NCBI RefSeq assembly: GCF_027244095.1
Contig: NC_069658.1
Location: 48,347,001-48,411,000 of the forward strand
Direction of reading: 5' to 3'
From: Hemicordylus capensis
Taxonomy: Eukaryota; Chordata; Lepidosauria; Squamata; Cordylidae
DNA length: 64,000 nucleotides
Part shown: in pieces, positions 45,440 to 56,284 of the stretch
Position numbering within the stretch: position 1 is the stretch's first letter
Layout: every line of letters starts with the position of its first letter
Made by a program: the position numbers and the translations under genes
Notes under the pieces: generated by a model
The model's input: the letters and a program-made list of their open reading frames with translations, nothing else
What the model was told of the DNA's origin: nothing
Database searches by the model: none

Positions 45440-46090
45440 TGAGTCCAAGCGGCGGCGGCGGCGGCGCCCCTCCCCCTCCCGCTGAGTCAGCGCAGGCACC
45501 CCTGCGACTCACCAGTCACAAGATCTGTCCGGGTGGGGCGGCGCTATCTCCCATTGGCTCCTGGCGAGCAGAGAGAGTGTGCGCCGCGTGGCTGGACGAT
45601 GACGAGGAGCACAGCGCGCTGCCCTCCTATGATGTGTGCTGCTGCCTCTGCCGCTGCAGCGCAGCCGGCTTGGCTGGCTGCTGAGCAAGGAGGGATGATG
45701 GGAGCAACAACAACAGGCAAAGCTGTGCCTGTGCTTCTGTTTACTACTACTACTTAGTCCCCTTTGCTAAGCCGTGGAGGGCGAGGCGGCAAGAAGCGGG
45801 GGTCTGCTGAGTGTGCTCGCAGGGCCGGCTCTCTCTTCAGTTCTGGGCTTCTTCGGCTGCAGTAGTGCTACGCGGAGAATCGGGTCATCATTCACACATT
45901 GAGAGAACAACAAATAAAGTGTGTGCAGCAGCATCCAGGTGTGTGCGTGGGTTGTTTTTTTTAAAAGAAATTATTTTAATCAAATTTACTGGGGGGGAGG
46001 GGTGGTGGTGGTGGTGGTGGGCGGCGGCGGCTGACCTCCCTCCAGTCCCACGTGTTGAGGCGGCGCTGCTTTGTTCTTCTTTCAAGACTT
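45440..46090. other. CpG-island-like block inside the 3 kb hAT
   Basis: Dense in CpG, with GGCGGCGGCGG runs, a reverse CCAAT (CATTGGC at 45554-45560) and GTGCGCCGCG. It encodes proline-, glycine- and alanine-rich frames of up to 153 codons with no known domain; several overlap. It could be a captured promoter or first exon of a host gene, or simply element sequence. Origin undetermined. Confidence 0.5.
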
Positions 46091-47705
46091 GTTTGGGGCT
46101 CTCGGGGGTGAGTCTCTCTCTAAGCTGGGAGTGTGTAGGGGCGGCAGGGTCATGGGTGACCTCCCCACCCCACAGTACTTGGGTGGGTCACTCAGCCTTC
46201 TCTCAGTTGCCTGCTCTCTGGAGGATTTGGAAGCTTCGATTTAGCCTTGCCTGCTTCCCAATCCTTAGATGATCATCTTCCTCTTCTCTCATGCTCCCTC
46301 TCTCAAGCCAATGTAAAGAGTCCTCCTTGGAGGAAGGTTGGTGCGGACTGGAGTCAGGAAGGGAAACTCTGTGCTCAGAGCCTGCTGTGAGGCACGGGCA
46401 TGTTGCAGGGACCAGAGTTTGGTCTTTGTCTGGGGGGCGGGAAGCTTGCACAAGTGAGTTCCAACTTCCTTCGTTTGCCCCACTGCTTCTGCTCTGCTCT
46501 AGGTCATTGATCTTTTAAAAGAAGCATAGGCGGGTGGGGGCAAGTACAGCAATCTTTTATTTGGTCTGGGTGTCTTAGTCTGTTGATATGTGTGAATCTG
46601 GGAGGAGGTTTCTTGTGTGAGAATGCCTAAGTCCTAAAATAACGTGGAGATCAATATCGGAGCAAATAGGATTTAAAATATAAACACTGTGCAAAGTTGG
46701 GTTTTTTGGGGTATGTGTCTGTGTCAGTGTGTGTTGAAAGTCTCAACTGAGAGCTTGAAAAGGTGTGTTGTGCATGCAGTTGAAGATAGCTTTGGAGGCA
46801 GTGAGCAGCACAGGGGTGCCAGGACTCACATCAGTGTTTCCCTTCCACTCCTCCCACCCCCTTCTCTTCTCTGCTTCCCTTTTTCAAATGCAGCCTTGCC
46901 AGAGTTGATGGGGGGGGGGGACTCCGCTTGTGGTGGGGGGGAGAAAACTCCAAACTCCGCTTGGGAGAGAGAGAGGAACTCGAGTCCAAACTCCAAAAAC
47001 TTAGGAACTCCAAACTCCGCTTGGGGGAGAGAGATAAAGCGAGAGGGACCTTGCCTGTGTTTCTCGGAGCTTTGCTGCTCGCTTTTCTCTCCCTCTCGTT
47101 TCTCTCTCCCCCTTTATCTTTTGTGTGGGTTGCTTCCTTATAAAGACAGTGAAGTAGCTACAGCCTTCCTTGGCTGAATTGTTGAATTTAAAAAAAAAGT
47201 TTTTAAGGGATTTCCCCCCTCCCCCAATAGTGTGAGTATATGTTTGTTTTCTTTCTTGCTATTTCTAGCCGAACAATTTTTAAGCTGTGTTGAAGAATGA
47301 GAGCTTATAATTTCAGTTTATTAAAATGTGTAGAAGGGGTATATGCCTGAGAGTACTAGCCTATGCATTTTTGTAACAGGTGAAGAAATGTTTGGATTTA
47401 TCTGGTAGTTTCTTTTTCTTTTGTGTTCTCGTCTTCAGTAGTTAACATATTAAACAATTTAATTGCCAGTTGTGTGTGTGTGTGTGGTCATATGTTGTAG
47501 CAGTTCACTGATGGATAAGAATTATTTGCATCTGCAAGTGGTCCTGGGTCAATATCATAGACAGGAGATGGCATGCCACCTTTCCTGAAGTCATCACACT
47601 TGAGGGCAAAGAGGGTAGCAAACTCTCCCCTGCCACAATACAAATCTTTCAGAAATGTTTGTGGATTGATTGTATTGGCAGCTTCTTTAAAACAGAATGC
47701 AGGAT

Positions 47706-47812
47706 GTGAGTTCCCAATGGCTCAGGGTGGTTTACACAGAGAAATAATGAACAAATAAGATGGCTCCCTATCCCCAAAGGGCTCACAATCTACAAAAAAA
47801 AACATAAGACAA
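47706..47812 (-). mobile_element. L2-type tail inside the 3 kb hAT
   Basis: Forward reading ATGGCTCAGGGTGGTTTACA, GATGGCTCCCTATCCCC and GGGCTCACAATCTAC, as in the other L2 tails of the window. Confidence 0.75.
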
Positions 47813-48084
47813 ACACATATCATATCCAACAGATTCTGCTGGATTTAGAATAGAAGGGGGGCTTATGCTGCTGGAAAAATCATCACTGACTGCCTGAGTG
47901 TCTGACTGCTGATAGTTATAATTTTCAAGTAGGCAATAATTTGTTGTTTAATAGATTAACGAGCTTGACTTGTATTTTTAAACTGATATTATGGTAAAGT
48001 TATCTGAAATATGGGTATCCTAACCGGCTGGCCCCGCTGCCTGCATAGGCACATAGCCTTCAGCTGCATACCTCAGGTTGACAT

Positions 48085-48160
48085 TTGGTTTCTTGCTGGG
48101 TGGCTCTGGGCCAGTCACTTCTCTCTCAGCCTGACCTACTTCACAGGGTTGTTGTGACTT
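48085..48160 (+). mobile_element. MIR-like SINE fragment inside the 3 kb hAT
   Basis: Contains the CORE segment TTGCTGGGTGGCTCTGGGCC, CAGTCACTTCTCTCTCAGCC and ACTTCACAGGGTTGTTGTGA only. GACTTGTATTTTT-like sequence occurs on both sides (about 47966 and 48156), possibly part of a duplication around the inserted fragment. Confidence 0.65.
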
Positions 48161-48299
48161 GTATTTTTGTAATTTTTTATTTTTGAGCTAATATTATGGT
48201 AAAAGACATGTTTTCTGAAAGATGTGTGTCAGATGTTTGGGGGGGGGGGCGCAATTTCAGTGCTTGCCCTAGGCGCCATTTTCCCTAGTTACGCCTCTG

Positions 48300-51200
48300 G
48301 ATATCGTCGCAGAATATAGGCTGTTCCCAGTAAAGTTGCTTTTTGTAATTGGCTGATGGTGATTTCTGTGGCCCCTATGGTGTTGAGGTGCTCTTCAAGT
48401 TGTTTTGGAATTGCACCCAGGGCGCCAATTACCACTGGGATTATTTTGGTCTTTTTCTGCCACAGCCTTTCAATTTCAATTTGTAGATCTTTGTATTTTG
48501 TTATTTTTTCTATTTCTTTTTCTTCTATTCTGCTATCCCCTGTTATTGCTATGTCAATTATTTTGATTTTCCCCCCTTCTCAACTACAGTTATATCTGGT
48601 GTATATTGTGTGGCAGATGTTTGTCTGTTTGTAGTCGGAAGTCCCATAATATTTTTGCATCTTCATTTTCTACCACTTTTTCAATTTTATGGTCCCACCA
48701 ATTTTTGGCTATAGGTTTTTTGCAGATGTTCCAGTGTATCATCCCTGCTACTTTGTCATGCCTTTGTTTGTAGTCAGTCTGTGCGATCTTTTTACAACAG
48801 CTGATTAAATGGTCCTCTGTTTCATCTGCTTCTTTACAAAGGCGGCACTTGCTGTTTGTTGTGGATTTTTTTACTTTTGCTCTTATTGCATTTGTTCTTA
48901 GTGCCTGTTCTTGTGCAGCCAGTATTAAACCCTCTGTTTCTTTCTTCAAGTTGTCATTCTTAAGCCATTGGCAGGTCTTGGTGATGTCTGATTTCCCATT
49001 TATATTGTGCAAACATTGACCAATGCAGGGGCTTATTTTTCCATTTTTCTGCTTGGTTCTTGATTTGTTCTTTCTTGTAGGCCTACTTTGTTTCATTGGT
49101 GTTGAACAGTTTCTCGTTCCTGACCATTTTAAATGCATCAAATGCATCTTCTTCACTGTCCTTTATATAATCTTCAAGGCCTCTTTTCTCCTCCTCTACT
49201 GTTTGATGGATTTAGCAATAGCAATAGCACTTACATTTTTATACCGCTCTATAGCCAGAGCTCTCTAAGTGGTTTACAATGATTTAGCATATTGCCCCCA
49301 ACATTCTGGGTACTCATTTTACCGACCTCGGAAGGATGGAAGGCTGAGTCAACCTTGAGCCCCTGGTCAGGATTGAACTTGTAACCTTCTGGTTACAGGG
49401 CAGCAGTTTTACCACTGCGCCACCAGGGGCTCTATGGATTTGCAGCATTCCTCTTCCACCTGAGCTGCGAGGGAAGTATAGCCTATCTATATCACTGCGG
49501 GGGTGTAGAGCATGATTGATGGTCATGATTTTCCTGCTCTGACGATCCAGTGCCTCTAGCTCTGCCTGGATCCAGTCTATTATTCCTGCAGTGTATCTGA
49601 TAACAGGTATAGCCCAGGTGTTTATGGCTTGTATGGTGTTCCTGCCATTGAGTTTGGACTGTAAGATTTTTCTAACTCTCCTGTTTTCACTTCCAATTTT
49701 TCTTTTAACTTCAGTGTGTGCAATGTTATCAGCCTGGAGAATGCCCAAGTATTTGTAAGGTTCTTTCTCTTCCAGGTTCTTGATTTAGCTTCCATTGGGC
49801 AGTTCTATTCCTTCTGTTTTTGTTATTTTCCCTCTGTTCATTATTAATGCAGCACACTTGTCTAGTCCAAACTCCATTGCTATATCGCTACTGAATATAC
49901 GGACAGTGTTTAGCAGTAATTTGATTTCTGACTGGGACTTTCCATACAACTTCAGATCATCCATGTACAGCAGATGGTTTATTTGACTTGATGTTTTAGA
50001 TGTTTGGTATCCGAGGCCTGTTTTGTTTAGTATTTGTGAAAGTGGAGTCATGGTGATTACAAACAACAGAGGGGATAGTGAGTCCCCTTGGAAAAAAAAA
50101 CTCTTCTAATGCTAACCTGTCCAAGTGTCTCGCCATTGATTAACTGTGTACTCCACATGCTCATTGCTTTTTTAATAAATATCTGAATGTTTTTGCTGAC
50201 ACCAGTTGTTTCTAAACATTCTAGTATCCATGTGTGAGGCAATGAGTCAAAGACTTTCTTGTAGTCAATCCATGCAACACTTAGATTTGTTTTTCTTCTC
50301 TTGCAATTTTCTAAAATCATTTTGTCAATCAGCAGCTGGTCTTTTGTGCCTCTGGTGTCCGGGCAATTTCCTTTCTGTTCAACTGGAAGCTGTTTGTTAG
50401 TTAATAAGTGTTGCATTACTTCATCTGCTATTATTCCAGTTAAATAATTTGAACATGGTTGGCAGGCTGGCAGGTTATCGGTCTATAATAACTTGGAACT
50501 GCACCTTTTGTTGGGTCTTTCATTAAGAGATGAGTTTTCCCAGTTGTTAGCCATTGTTCAATATCACCTCCTTGCAAAATGTGATTGAACTGTTTTGATA
50601 GTTGTTTATGAAGGCTTGTTAGGTGTTTAAGCCAAAAGCCCTGCAGTTCATCGTCGCCTGGTGCAGTCCAATTTTTAATTTTCTTTGCTCTTTCACTTAT
50701 TAATTCTGGTGTTATTATTAGATCTTGCATTTGTTGGTTACATATTTTTGACCTCTTTCATCCAGCCTGCTTTTTTATTATAATCTATTGGATTATCCCA
50801 TAATTTCCCCCAGAATTGCACTGTTTCTTCTTTATTTGGTCTTTCTATGTTTCTTGCAGTTTCTCCTTCTATGCTTTGGTAGAAACGTCTCTGATTCGAC
50901 TGGAATTGGAGATTCTGCCTGTGTTGTGTAATTCTGGCTTCGTATCTGCTAATCTTCTTTGACACTGCTGTTATTTGCTGCTTTATTATTTCCAGGACTT
51001 CTCTAATTTTCCTTGAATCTAGGTGGTATTTTTGGATCAGATACTGTTTGGTGTTTTCATTCTTCAACTTCTTGTCTTTCATATCTTTCAGTTTACTAGC
51101 ATCTGATCTAAGCCTGGTGATTTTATTTTCTAATCTCATCTTCCATTTAGGTGATGTACTACTTTCTTTTTTTACAGGTCCACTGATCTTATATCCGAGC

Positions 51201-51760
51201 TCTTGTGTTGTTATTGTTGCTGCACTGTACATTAGTTGATTTGTTTCTTGCAGATTATTGGTTGTTATTTCTGCAAGTGCAACATTGACATCTTTTAATA
51301 CCTAAGCAAGTTGTTTTTTGGCAGCTGTTTTAGAGCTGGAAGTCGAACCCTGGTGATTGTTTGGTTCATGTGCTCAGTTATTTTTTGCTTTAGTTCTTGT
51401 TGCTTTTCTGTTAAACGGCATTCGGGTTTTTGAGGTGAAGGCAAAGGGAGCTTGCCTGGTTTTGATTTTGAAACAGTTCAGCAACAGTGGCATCCTCTAT
51501 TTCCAGCACCTCCTCCACCTGCGCCTGAGCAACTTCTTCAGTTGGTGGTAATTCTTCTTCCATATCTTGAGCCTGTGTTGCTCTTTGCAGTTCTTCCAGC
51601 TCAACTTCTGTGAATACTTTATTTCTTATTATGAATCTTCTCTGGTCTGCTAGCCTTTGTTCTGTTATTTCTGTATCTGGATGCTTCTCTTTCCAAATTT
51701 GGTACATTCTTTTTAAATAACCTCTTCTAGTTGGACTAGACTTGTAATAGCAGATAATTA
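48300..51760 (-). pseudogene. R4 ORF (reverse transcriptase, zinc knuckle, restriction-like endonuclease)
   Basis: From the 5' side the minus strand shows TRRGYLKRMYQIWKEKHPD, PKWKMRLENKITRLRSD, KIKNWTAPGDDELQGFWLKH (RT fingers), NLSVAWIDYKKVFDSLPHTW (first catalytic Asp), NHLLYMDDLKLYG (YMDD box), FGLDKCAALIMNRGK, and RQSRKIMTINHALHPRSDID. After the SINE come CRLCKEADETEDHLISCCKK (zinc knuckle) and ILWDFRLQTDKHLPHN leading into the endonuclease. Stops and frame changes occur between these blocks, so no intact enzyme remains. The final endonuclease codons continue past the hAT insertion site only as UTR. Confidence 0.88.
49213..49432 (-). mobile_element. tRNA-derived SINE (family A) inserted in R4
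   Basis: Head GGTTACAAGTTC (inverted) and tail AGCAATAGCAATAGCACTTA as in the other family A copies. ATGGATTT flanks it on both sides (about 49205-49212 and 49433-49440). The R4 peptide resumes on the other side. Confidence 0.88.
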
Positions 51761-51776
51761 TTTCCTTGTTGGTGCA

Positions 51777-52017
51777 GATGATGATGATAATGATGATGAT
51801 TTTACATTTATACCCCGCCTTTCCACGAAGGAGCCCAGAGTGGTGTACTACATACTTGAGTTTCTCTTTCACAACAACCGTGTGAAGTAGGTTAGGCTGA
51901 GAGAGAAGTGACTGGCCCAGAGTCACCCAGCAAGTATCATGGCTGAATGGGGATTTGAACTCAGGTCTCCCCAGTCCTAGTCCAGCACTCTAACCACTAC
52001 ACCACACTGGCTCTCCT
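51777..52017 (-). mobile_element. MIR-like CORE-SINE
   Basis: Minus strand: tRNA-like head with AGTGGTTAGAGTGCTGGACT and a B-box-like GAGTTCAAATCCCC, CORE TCTGGGCCAGTCACTTCTCT, tail CACTCTGGGCTCCTT and a (GAT)n microsatellite. Same family as 41457-41696 and 56578-56815. Confidence 0.88.
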
Positions 52018-52989
52018 ACACCACACTGGCAACTTCCTATGTTTCTATAGTTCCACTACATATGAAAAATCCTATATATATTGATGTTGGCAGAGCTAAG
52101 GCTTTTGGGAGCTTTTTTTTTTTTTTTTGCCAGAGCCTTGGGAGCTACCACCATGAAAGAGCAGCTTGAGAAGACACAGCCCGCTAATGGCAGCTCTGGA
52201 GGCCCAAAGCCAGTCACAAATGGCAGCGTGTACATAAATTTATGTTGACAAAATATAAATTTTAATAACAGAACTCTTGAATTCCAGGAAAACTTTGCTG
52301 CAGAACACAAGGGAAGTAAGAGATATTGCTTAGTCGGGGAAGAACCAGGAAAGAAAGTAAAGGCAACCCTGAGCATTCAAAGAGAGGAAGATTAACAATG
52401 GTGCAGCCATGACCCTGCTCAACCAGCCAATCAAATTTGCAGAATTGTCAGGAAAGGGAGGGAGAAGCAAGCCCAGAAGCCTAGAGAGCTACTGTTGTTC
52501 TCAAGCTGCCTGATGCCCATCCCTGCTATAAATTATAGTGCCACTGCATATAACAGTCCTTAAATTATATAAATATAAACAAAAAACATTTCAGATTACA
52601 GAATTAAAATATTTTCAATCATGGCACACTGTTAAGGAGGGATTATTTTAGTGCAGATAGATTGCTTTATTGGCTATAGTTGTGATGTGGGAATTTAATT
52701 TTTCCATATGATAAATAAAAGGATATCTTACAATGAAGGTCTGCTTCTTCACTTTGTCCCCTAGCTTCATTGACTTGGTATATCTGTTTTGCATAAATAC
52801 TTTCTCCCCTTTATCATAGTGGTTGTGGTGGTTTGGATTTCCATTGTTATGTACAACTTCATTGCCAGTTTTAGATTAAAGAGAAAGTATTCATAAATCT
52901 GTGCCAGATAGCTTGGGTCAATATTCTTCTGAAACGCAAGTGTGGACCTTCAATATGATTGCTATGTTAAGAACTGGAGATGTTGCATT
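52018..52989. other. No gene recognised
   Basis: Unassigned DNA with a T-run at 52112-52127. A frame at about 52153 starts ACCACCATGAAAGAGCAGC and reads MKEQLEKTQPANGSSGG before stopping after about 31 codons; I do not recognise it and do not call it. Confidence 0.4.
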
Positions 52990-53250
52990 AATAATAATAA
53001 TAATAATAATAATTTGATTTCTATACCGCCCTTCCAAAATGGCTCAGGGAGGTTTACAAAGAAAAATAACAAACAAATAAGATGGCTCCCTGTCCCCAAA
53101 GGGCTCACATTCTAAAAAGAAACATAAGACACCAGCAACAGTCACTGGAAGTACTGTGCTGGGGGTGGATAGGGCCAGTTACTCTTCCCCTGCTAAATAA
53201 AGAGAATCACCACGGTAAAAGGTGCCTCTTTGCCCAGTTAGCATTACCCT
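52990..53250 (-). mobile_element. L2-type LINE 3' tail with (AAT)n
   Basis: Forward reading TAATAATAATAATAATTTG, ATTTCTATACCGCCCTTCC, AAAGGGCTCACATTCT and GGCCAGTTACTCTTCCCC, ending near CTTTGCCCAGTTAGCA. It is the same tail as 2330-2650 in reverse. Non-coding. Confidence 0.85.
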
Positions 53251-53290
53251 TTGAAAGCTGAGGAAGATGATGCAGGCATGGCCATTAACC

Positions 53291-53922
53291 CAGAGGCGTA
53301 TCTAGGGAAAATAGCGCCTAGGGCAAGCACTGAAATTGCGCCCCCTGTCCAAACATCTGACACCCATCTTTCAGATAACTTTACTATAATATCAGCTCAA
53401 AAATACAAGTCAAGCTCACTAATCTTTTAAAATTTCAAAAACTATTTGGCAGTGGACGTAGCCAGACCAAAAAATGCTGGAAAACTACAAATTTCAGTAT
53501 GCTGGGGCTCATTAAATACCCAAATACTATGTGGAGGTGTCTAGGAAAACTAAACAGAAGTGCCTATCTAATTCTCTACTATGCACTGTAGCATCACTAT
53601 TACATAAGTTTTAAAAATAAATGGAGAATTTTAGCTTTTCCCAGATACTCTGAAAGTAATTAAAGGATATGCAGAGTAAACTGTATCACTGCTTGGAATA
53701 TATTCTAGTATTTCAGAAAGACAGTTAAAATGAGAGAAAGAGAGCAAGAAACTCTCAGTGGGCCTTAATACTAAGAATTTCACACTGATTCAAAGACAAA
53801 CTCACCATTAATAGCCATATTATCAAGACATCACATTTAACTCACTTATCACAAGTTTTTGTTGTTGTTGTTTCCCTTCTTTTTCTTGTATTTATGCTGG
53901 CCTTGGGCCGAAATAAACAAAT

Positions 53923-53970
<48 letters not shown>

Positions 53971-54465
53971 ATCACAAGAAGCAAAGTAAGAACAAATGAA
54001 TACAATCCTAGATCATAAGCCTCAGCTCAGTATTCACAAGCCCTGATTCTCTGTACATAGTGCCAAACTGAATATGTGTACAGTGACTTATATTATATTA
54101 AATTTTAAAAATATTTTTTACCTGCAGCCCCTTCGGGGCACTTCCTATAGCCCATGGGTGTTACCCCTCCCTCCACAGGCCTCTGGGGCCTCACAGGGAC
54201 CATTTGAGCATGTGCAGTGGCCATTTTAAAAATAATTGTTTTTTTAAAAAAAATGGTTGCTGAAATCAAAATGGCCACTGCACATGCTCAAATGGCCTCT
54301 GTGAGGCCTGGCATGGCCTAGGGCCTCACAGAGGCCATTTGAGCATGCGCGGTGGCCATTTTGTTTTTGGAGGCTATTTTTTTTTTAAATTTTAAGAAAT
54401 TGCGTCCCCCTTCAAGTGGTGCCCAGGGCACGTGCCCTGCCTGCCCTACACTAGATACACCCCTG
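53291..54465. mobile_element. Non-autonomous hAT, same family as the 3 kb element
   Basis: The ends CAGAGGCGTATCTAGGG and (right, inverted) CAGGGGTGTATCTAGTG are flanked by CATTAACC on both sides (53283-53290, 54466-54473). The left 170 bases match the inverted right arm of 45310-48299 (AGGGCAAGCACTGAAATTGC). The right 75 bases match its left arm (GGGCACGTGCCCTGCCTGCC). The interior differs and contains three alternating copies of a CCATTTGAGCATG-type unit. Confidence 0.93.
53921..53970. repeat. (ATAC)n(AC)n microsatellite
   Basis: Five or so ACAT/ATAC units followed by about 15 AC units, inside the hAT at 53291-54465. Confidence 0.95.
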
Positions 54466-54529
54466 CATTAACCATCAATTAACGTGTTTCTCCATTGATC
54501 CCCTGACATGTTCTCCTTCCTTGCCTTTT

Positions 54530-55249
54530 GTGGCCAATTCCATGCTAGGGATCATTAGGAAGGGGACTGAAAATAAAACTGCTAATATTATAATGCCCTT
54601 ATACAAAACTATGGTGCAACCACACTTGGAGTACTGCGTACAATTCTGGTCACCACATCTAAAGAAGGACATTTTAGAACTGGAAAAGGTGAAGAAGAGG
54701 GCAACCAAGATGATCAGGGGCCTAGAGCAGCTTTCTTATGAGGCAAGACTACAACAACTGGGGCTCTTTAGTTTAGAAAAAAGATGATTGCGGGGAGACA
54801 CAATAGAGGTCTATAAAATCATGCATGGTGTGGAGAAAGTGGATAGAGAGAAATTCTTCTCCTCACATAACACTAGAACCAAGAGTCATCCCATGAAATT
54901 GATTGCCAGGAAATCTAGGACCAACAAATGGAAGTACTTTTTCACACAACGCATAATCAACTTGTGGAATTCTCTGCCATGAGATGTGGTGACAGCCAAC
55001 AACCTGGATGGCTTTAAGAGTGGTTTGGATAACTTCATAGAAGAGAGGTCTACTAGTTGGAGGGCTATAGGCTACCTCCAGCCTCAAACGCAGGATGCCT
55101 CTGAGTACCAGTTGCAGGGGAGTAACAGCAGGAGAGAGGGTGTGCCCTCTGCCTGTGGGCTACCATCTGGTGGGCCGCTGTGCGAAACAGGATGCTGGAC
55201 TAGATGAGCCTTGGGCCTAATCCAACAGGGCTGTTCTTATGTTCTTATG
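54530..55249 (+). mobile_element. CR1/L3-type LINE, 3' part
   Basis: The plus strand encodes NSMLGIIRKGTENKTANIIM, HLEYCVQFWSPHLKKDILEL, RATKMIRGLEQLSYEARLQQ, EVYKIMHGVEKVDREKFFS and FFTQRIINLWNSLP. The UTR ends GGGCTGTTCTTATGTTCTTA. A stop splits it after SLEKR and another follows NSLP. 5'-truncated after the RT core. Confidence 0.93.
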
Positions 55250-56032
55250 TGGGCTAGAAGGAATCCTGCTTGCTGCAGCAGATACGAGAGGACAGGCAAG
55301 GAGACTAATTGGAGGAATGGGGCAGGAAAAACAACTCCCACTGCCTTTCCAGGTCACAACCTTGCAATTCTATTTAGCATCTGATGTTTTATGAGCTGCC
55401 TGCAAGGAGTAAAAAGTCCCAATTCTGGCCACAAGCTTTTCAACAAAGGGGACTTATAATTATTGTTGTTGTTGTTGTTGTTTTAGTCTTCTTGGTGTCA
55501 TATAGAAATGGAAATAGAATCTTCTATCACCATCTCTTTATTTTTGCTCATATTTTATATTTTTATCATGTTATGGATCTGAACACTATTCACATATAGA
55601 ACAAAATCTGTTTGACAGTAGTAAGGAATCTTTATCACCTCTGCTCGAGTAAAGCCTAGTTTATGGCTGTTTCTCCTCTCAGTGTCTTATGCATTCCAGT
55701 CACTTCTCCAGCCACTACAAGTGATCATCTGTCAATTCACTGGTGCCTGAACAGTATGAAGTGTTGCCACCTGCTGTAGAAATGATGAAAATTTCTCTGA
55801 AGAAATAGAAGTACAAGAGCAGCATGTAAGTTGTTCAACAGCTAACTCAAGCAACTGGTTAAAGTCTTGTTTATTGTGGACCAAAAATTCTCCATCTTAT
55901 AATATTGTATTAAGGTGGAATAATTTATTGGAGAAAAGTGGAAGATGCAATGCACCAGTCATAAAAAGTACCATAGTTAGTTTATAGTCTGTAGTTGGCA
56001 ACTTCAGCTCCTTCTCACTGCTGCTTTCACTG
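55250..56032. other. No gene recognised
   Basis: Unassigned DNA with a (TTG)n run near 55460-55483. Confidence 0.4.
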
Positions 56033-56284
56033 CTATTCATTAGGGTTGCCACATCCAGATGGTGAAAAAAATCAATATCCATCAGCAAAAGGGTGGAAAT
56101 AGAGGGTGCCTTTCACCAAAAAAGTTTCCAAGAAGTCTCCACTCGGCAGTGTTTATTGGTATTATATATACCAGGGCAGCAACATCACCTCTTGCCTTGC
56201 GTCAGGGCTGCCAGTTAGCTAGTGAGCCAGCCTCCTTGCATGCTAGCGTAGTGGTACGACAAGCAAGACAAGGCTTAAGACAAG

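Larger units (their letters stand above)
45310..48299. mobile_element. Large non-autonomous hAT with CpG-rich cargo, inserted in R4
   Basis: The ends CAGAGGCGTAAC and (inverted right end) CAGAGGCGTAAC are perfect for 12 bases. GATATCGT flanks it on both sides (45302-45309, 48300-48307), an 8-bp duplication. The empty site TTATAGATATCGTCGCAGAA is present at about 44856-44876 in R4 copy A. No hAT transposase domain is visible in 2990 bases. Both arms recur at 53291-54465. Its interior also holds an L2 tail and a MIR piece. Confidence 0.95.
45178..51776 (-). mobile_element. R4/Dong-type LINE, copy B, near full length, split by a hAT and a SINE
   Basis: The minus-strand element has its 3' tail at 45178 (ATTATTTCTTGTTTACACAG) and its 5' side near 51776, where a MIR-like SINE begins. 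Without the insertions (hAT 45310-48299, SINE 49213-49432) it is about 3.4 kb. It carries an RT with a YMDD box and a downstream zinc knuckle plus restriction-like endonuclease, the layout of R4-clade LINEs. It lies in tandem with copy A in the same orientation. Confidence 0.88.

Noticed and set aside
52153-52245. Short frame with a good start context, MKEQLEKTQPANGSSGG
   Set aside because: It stops after about 31 codons; no splice signals, homology or continuation could be supported.
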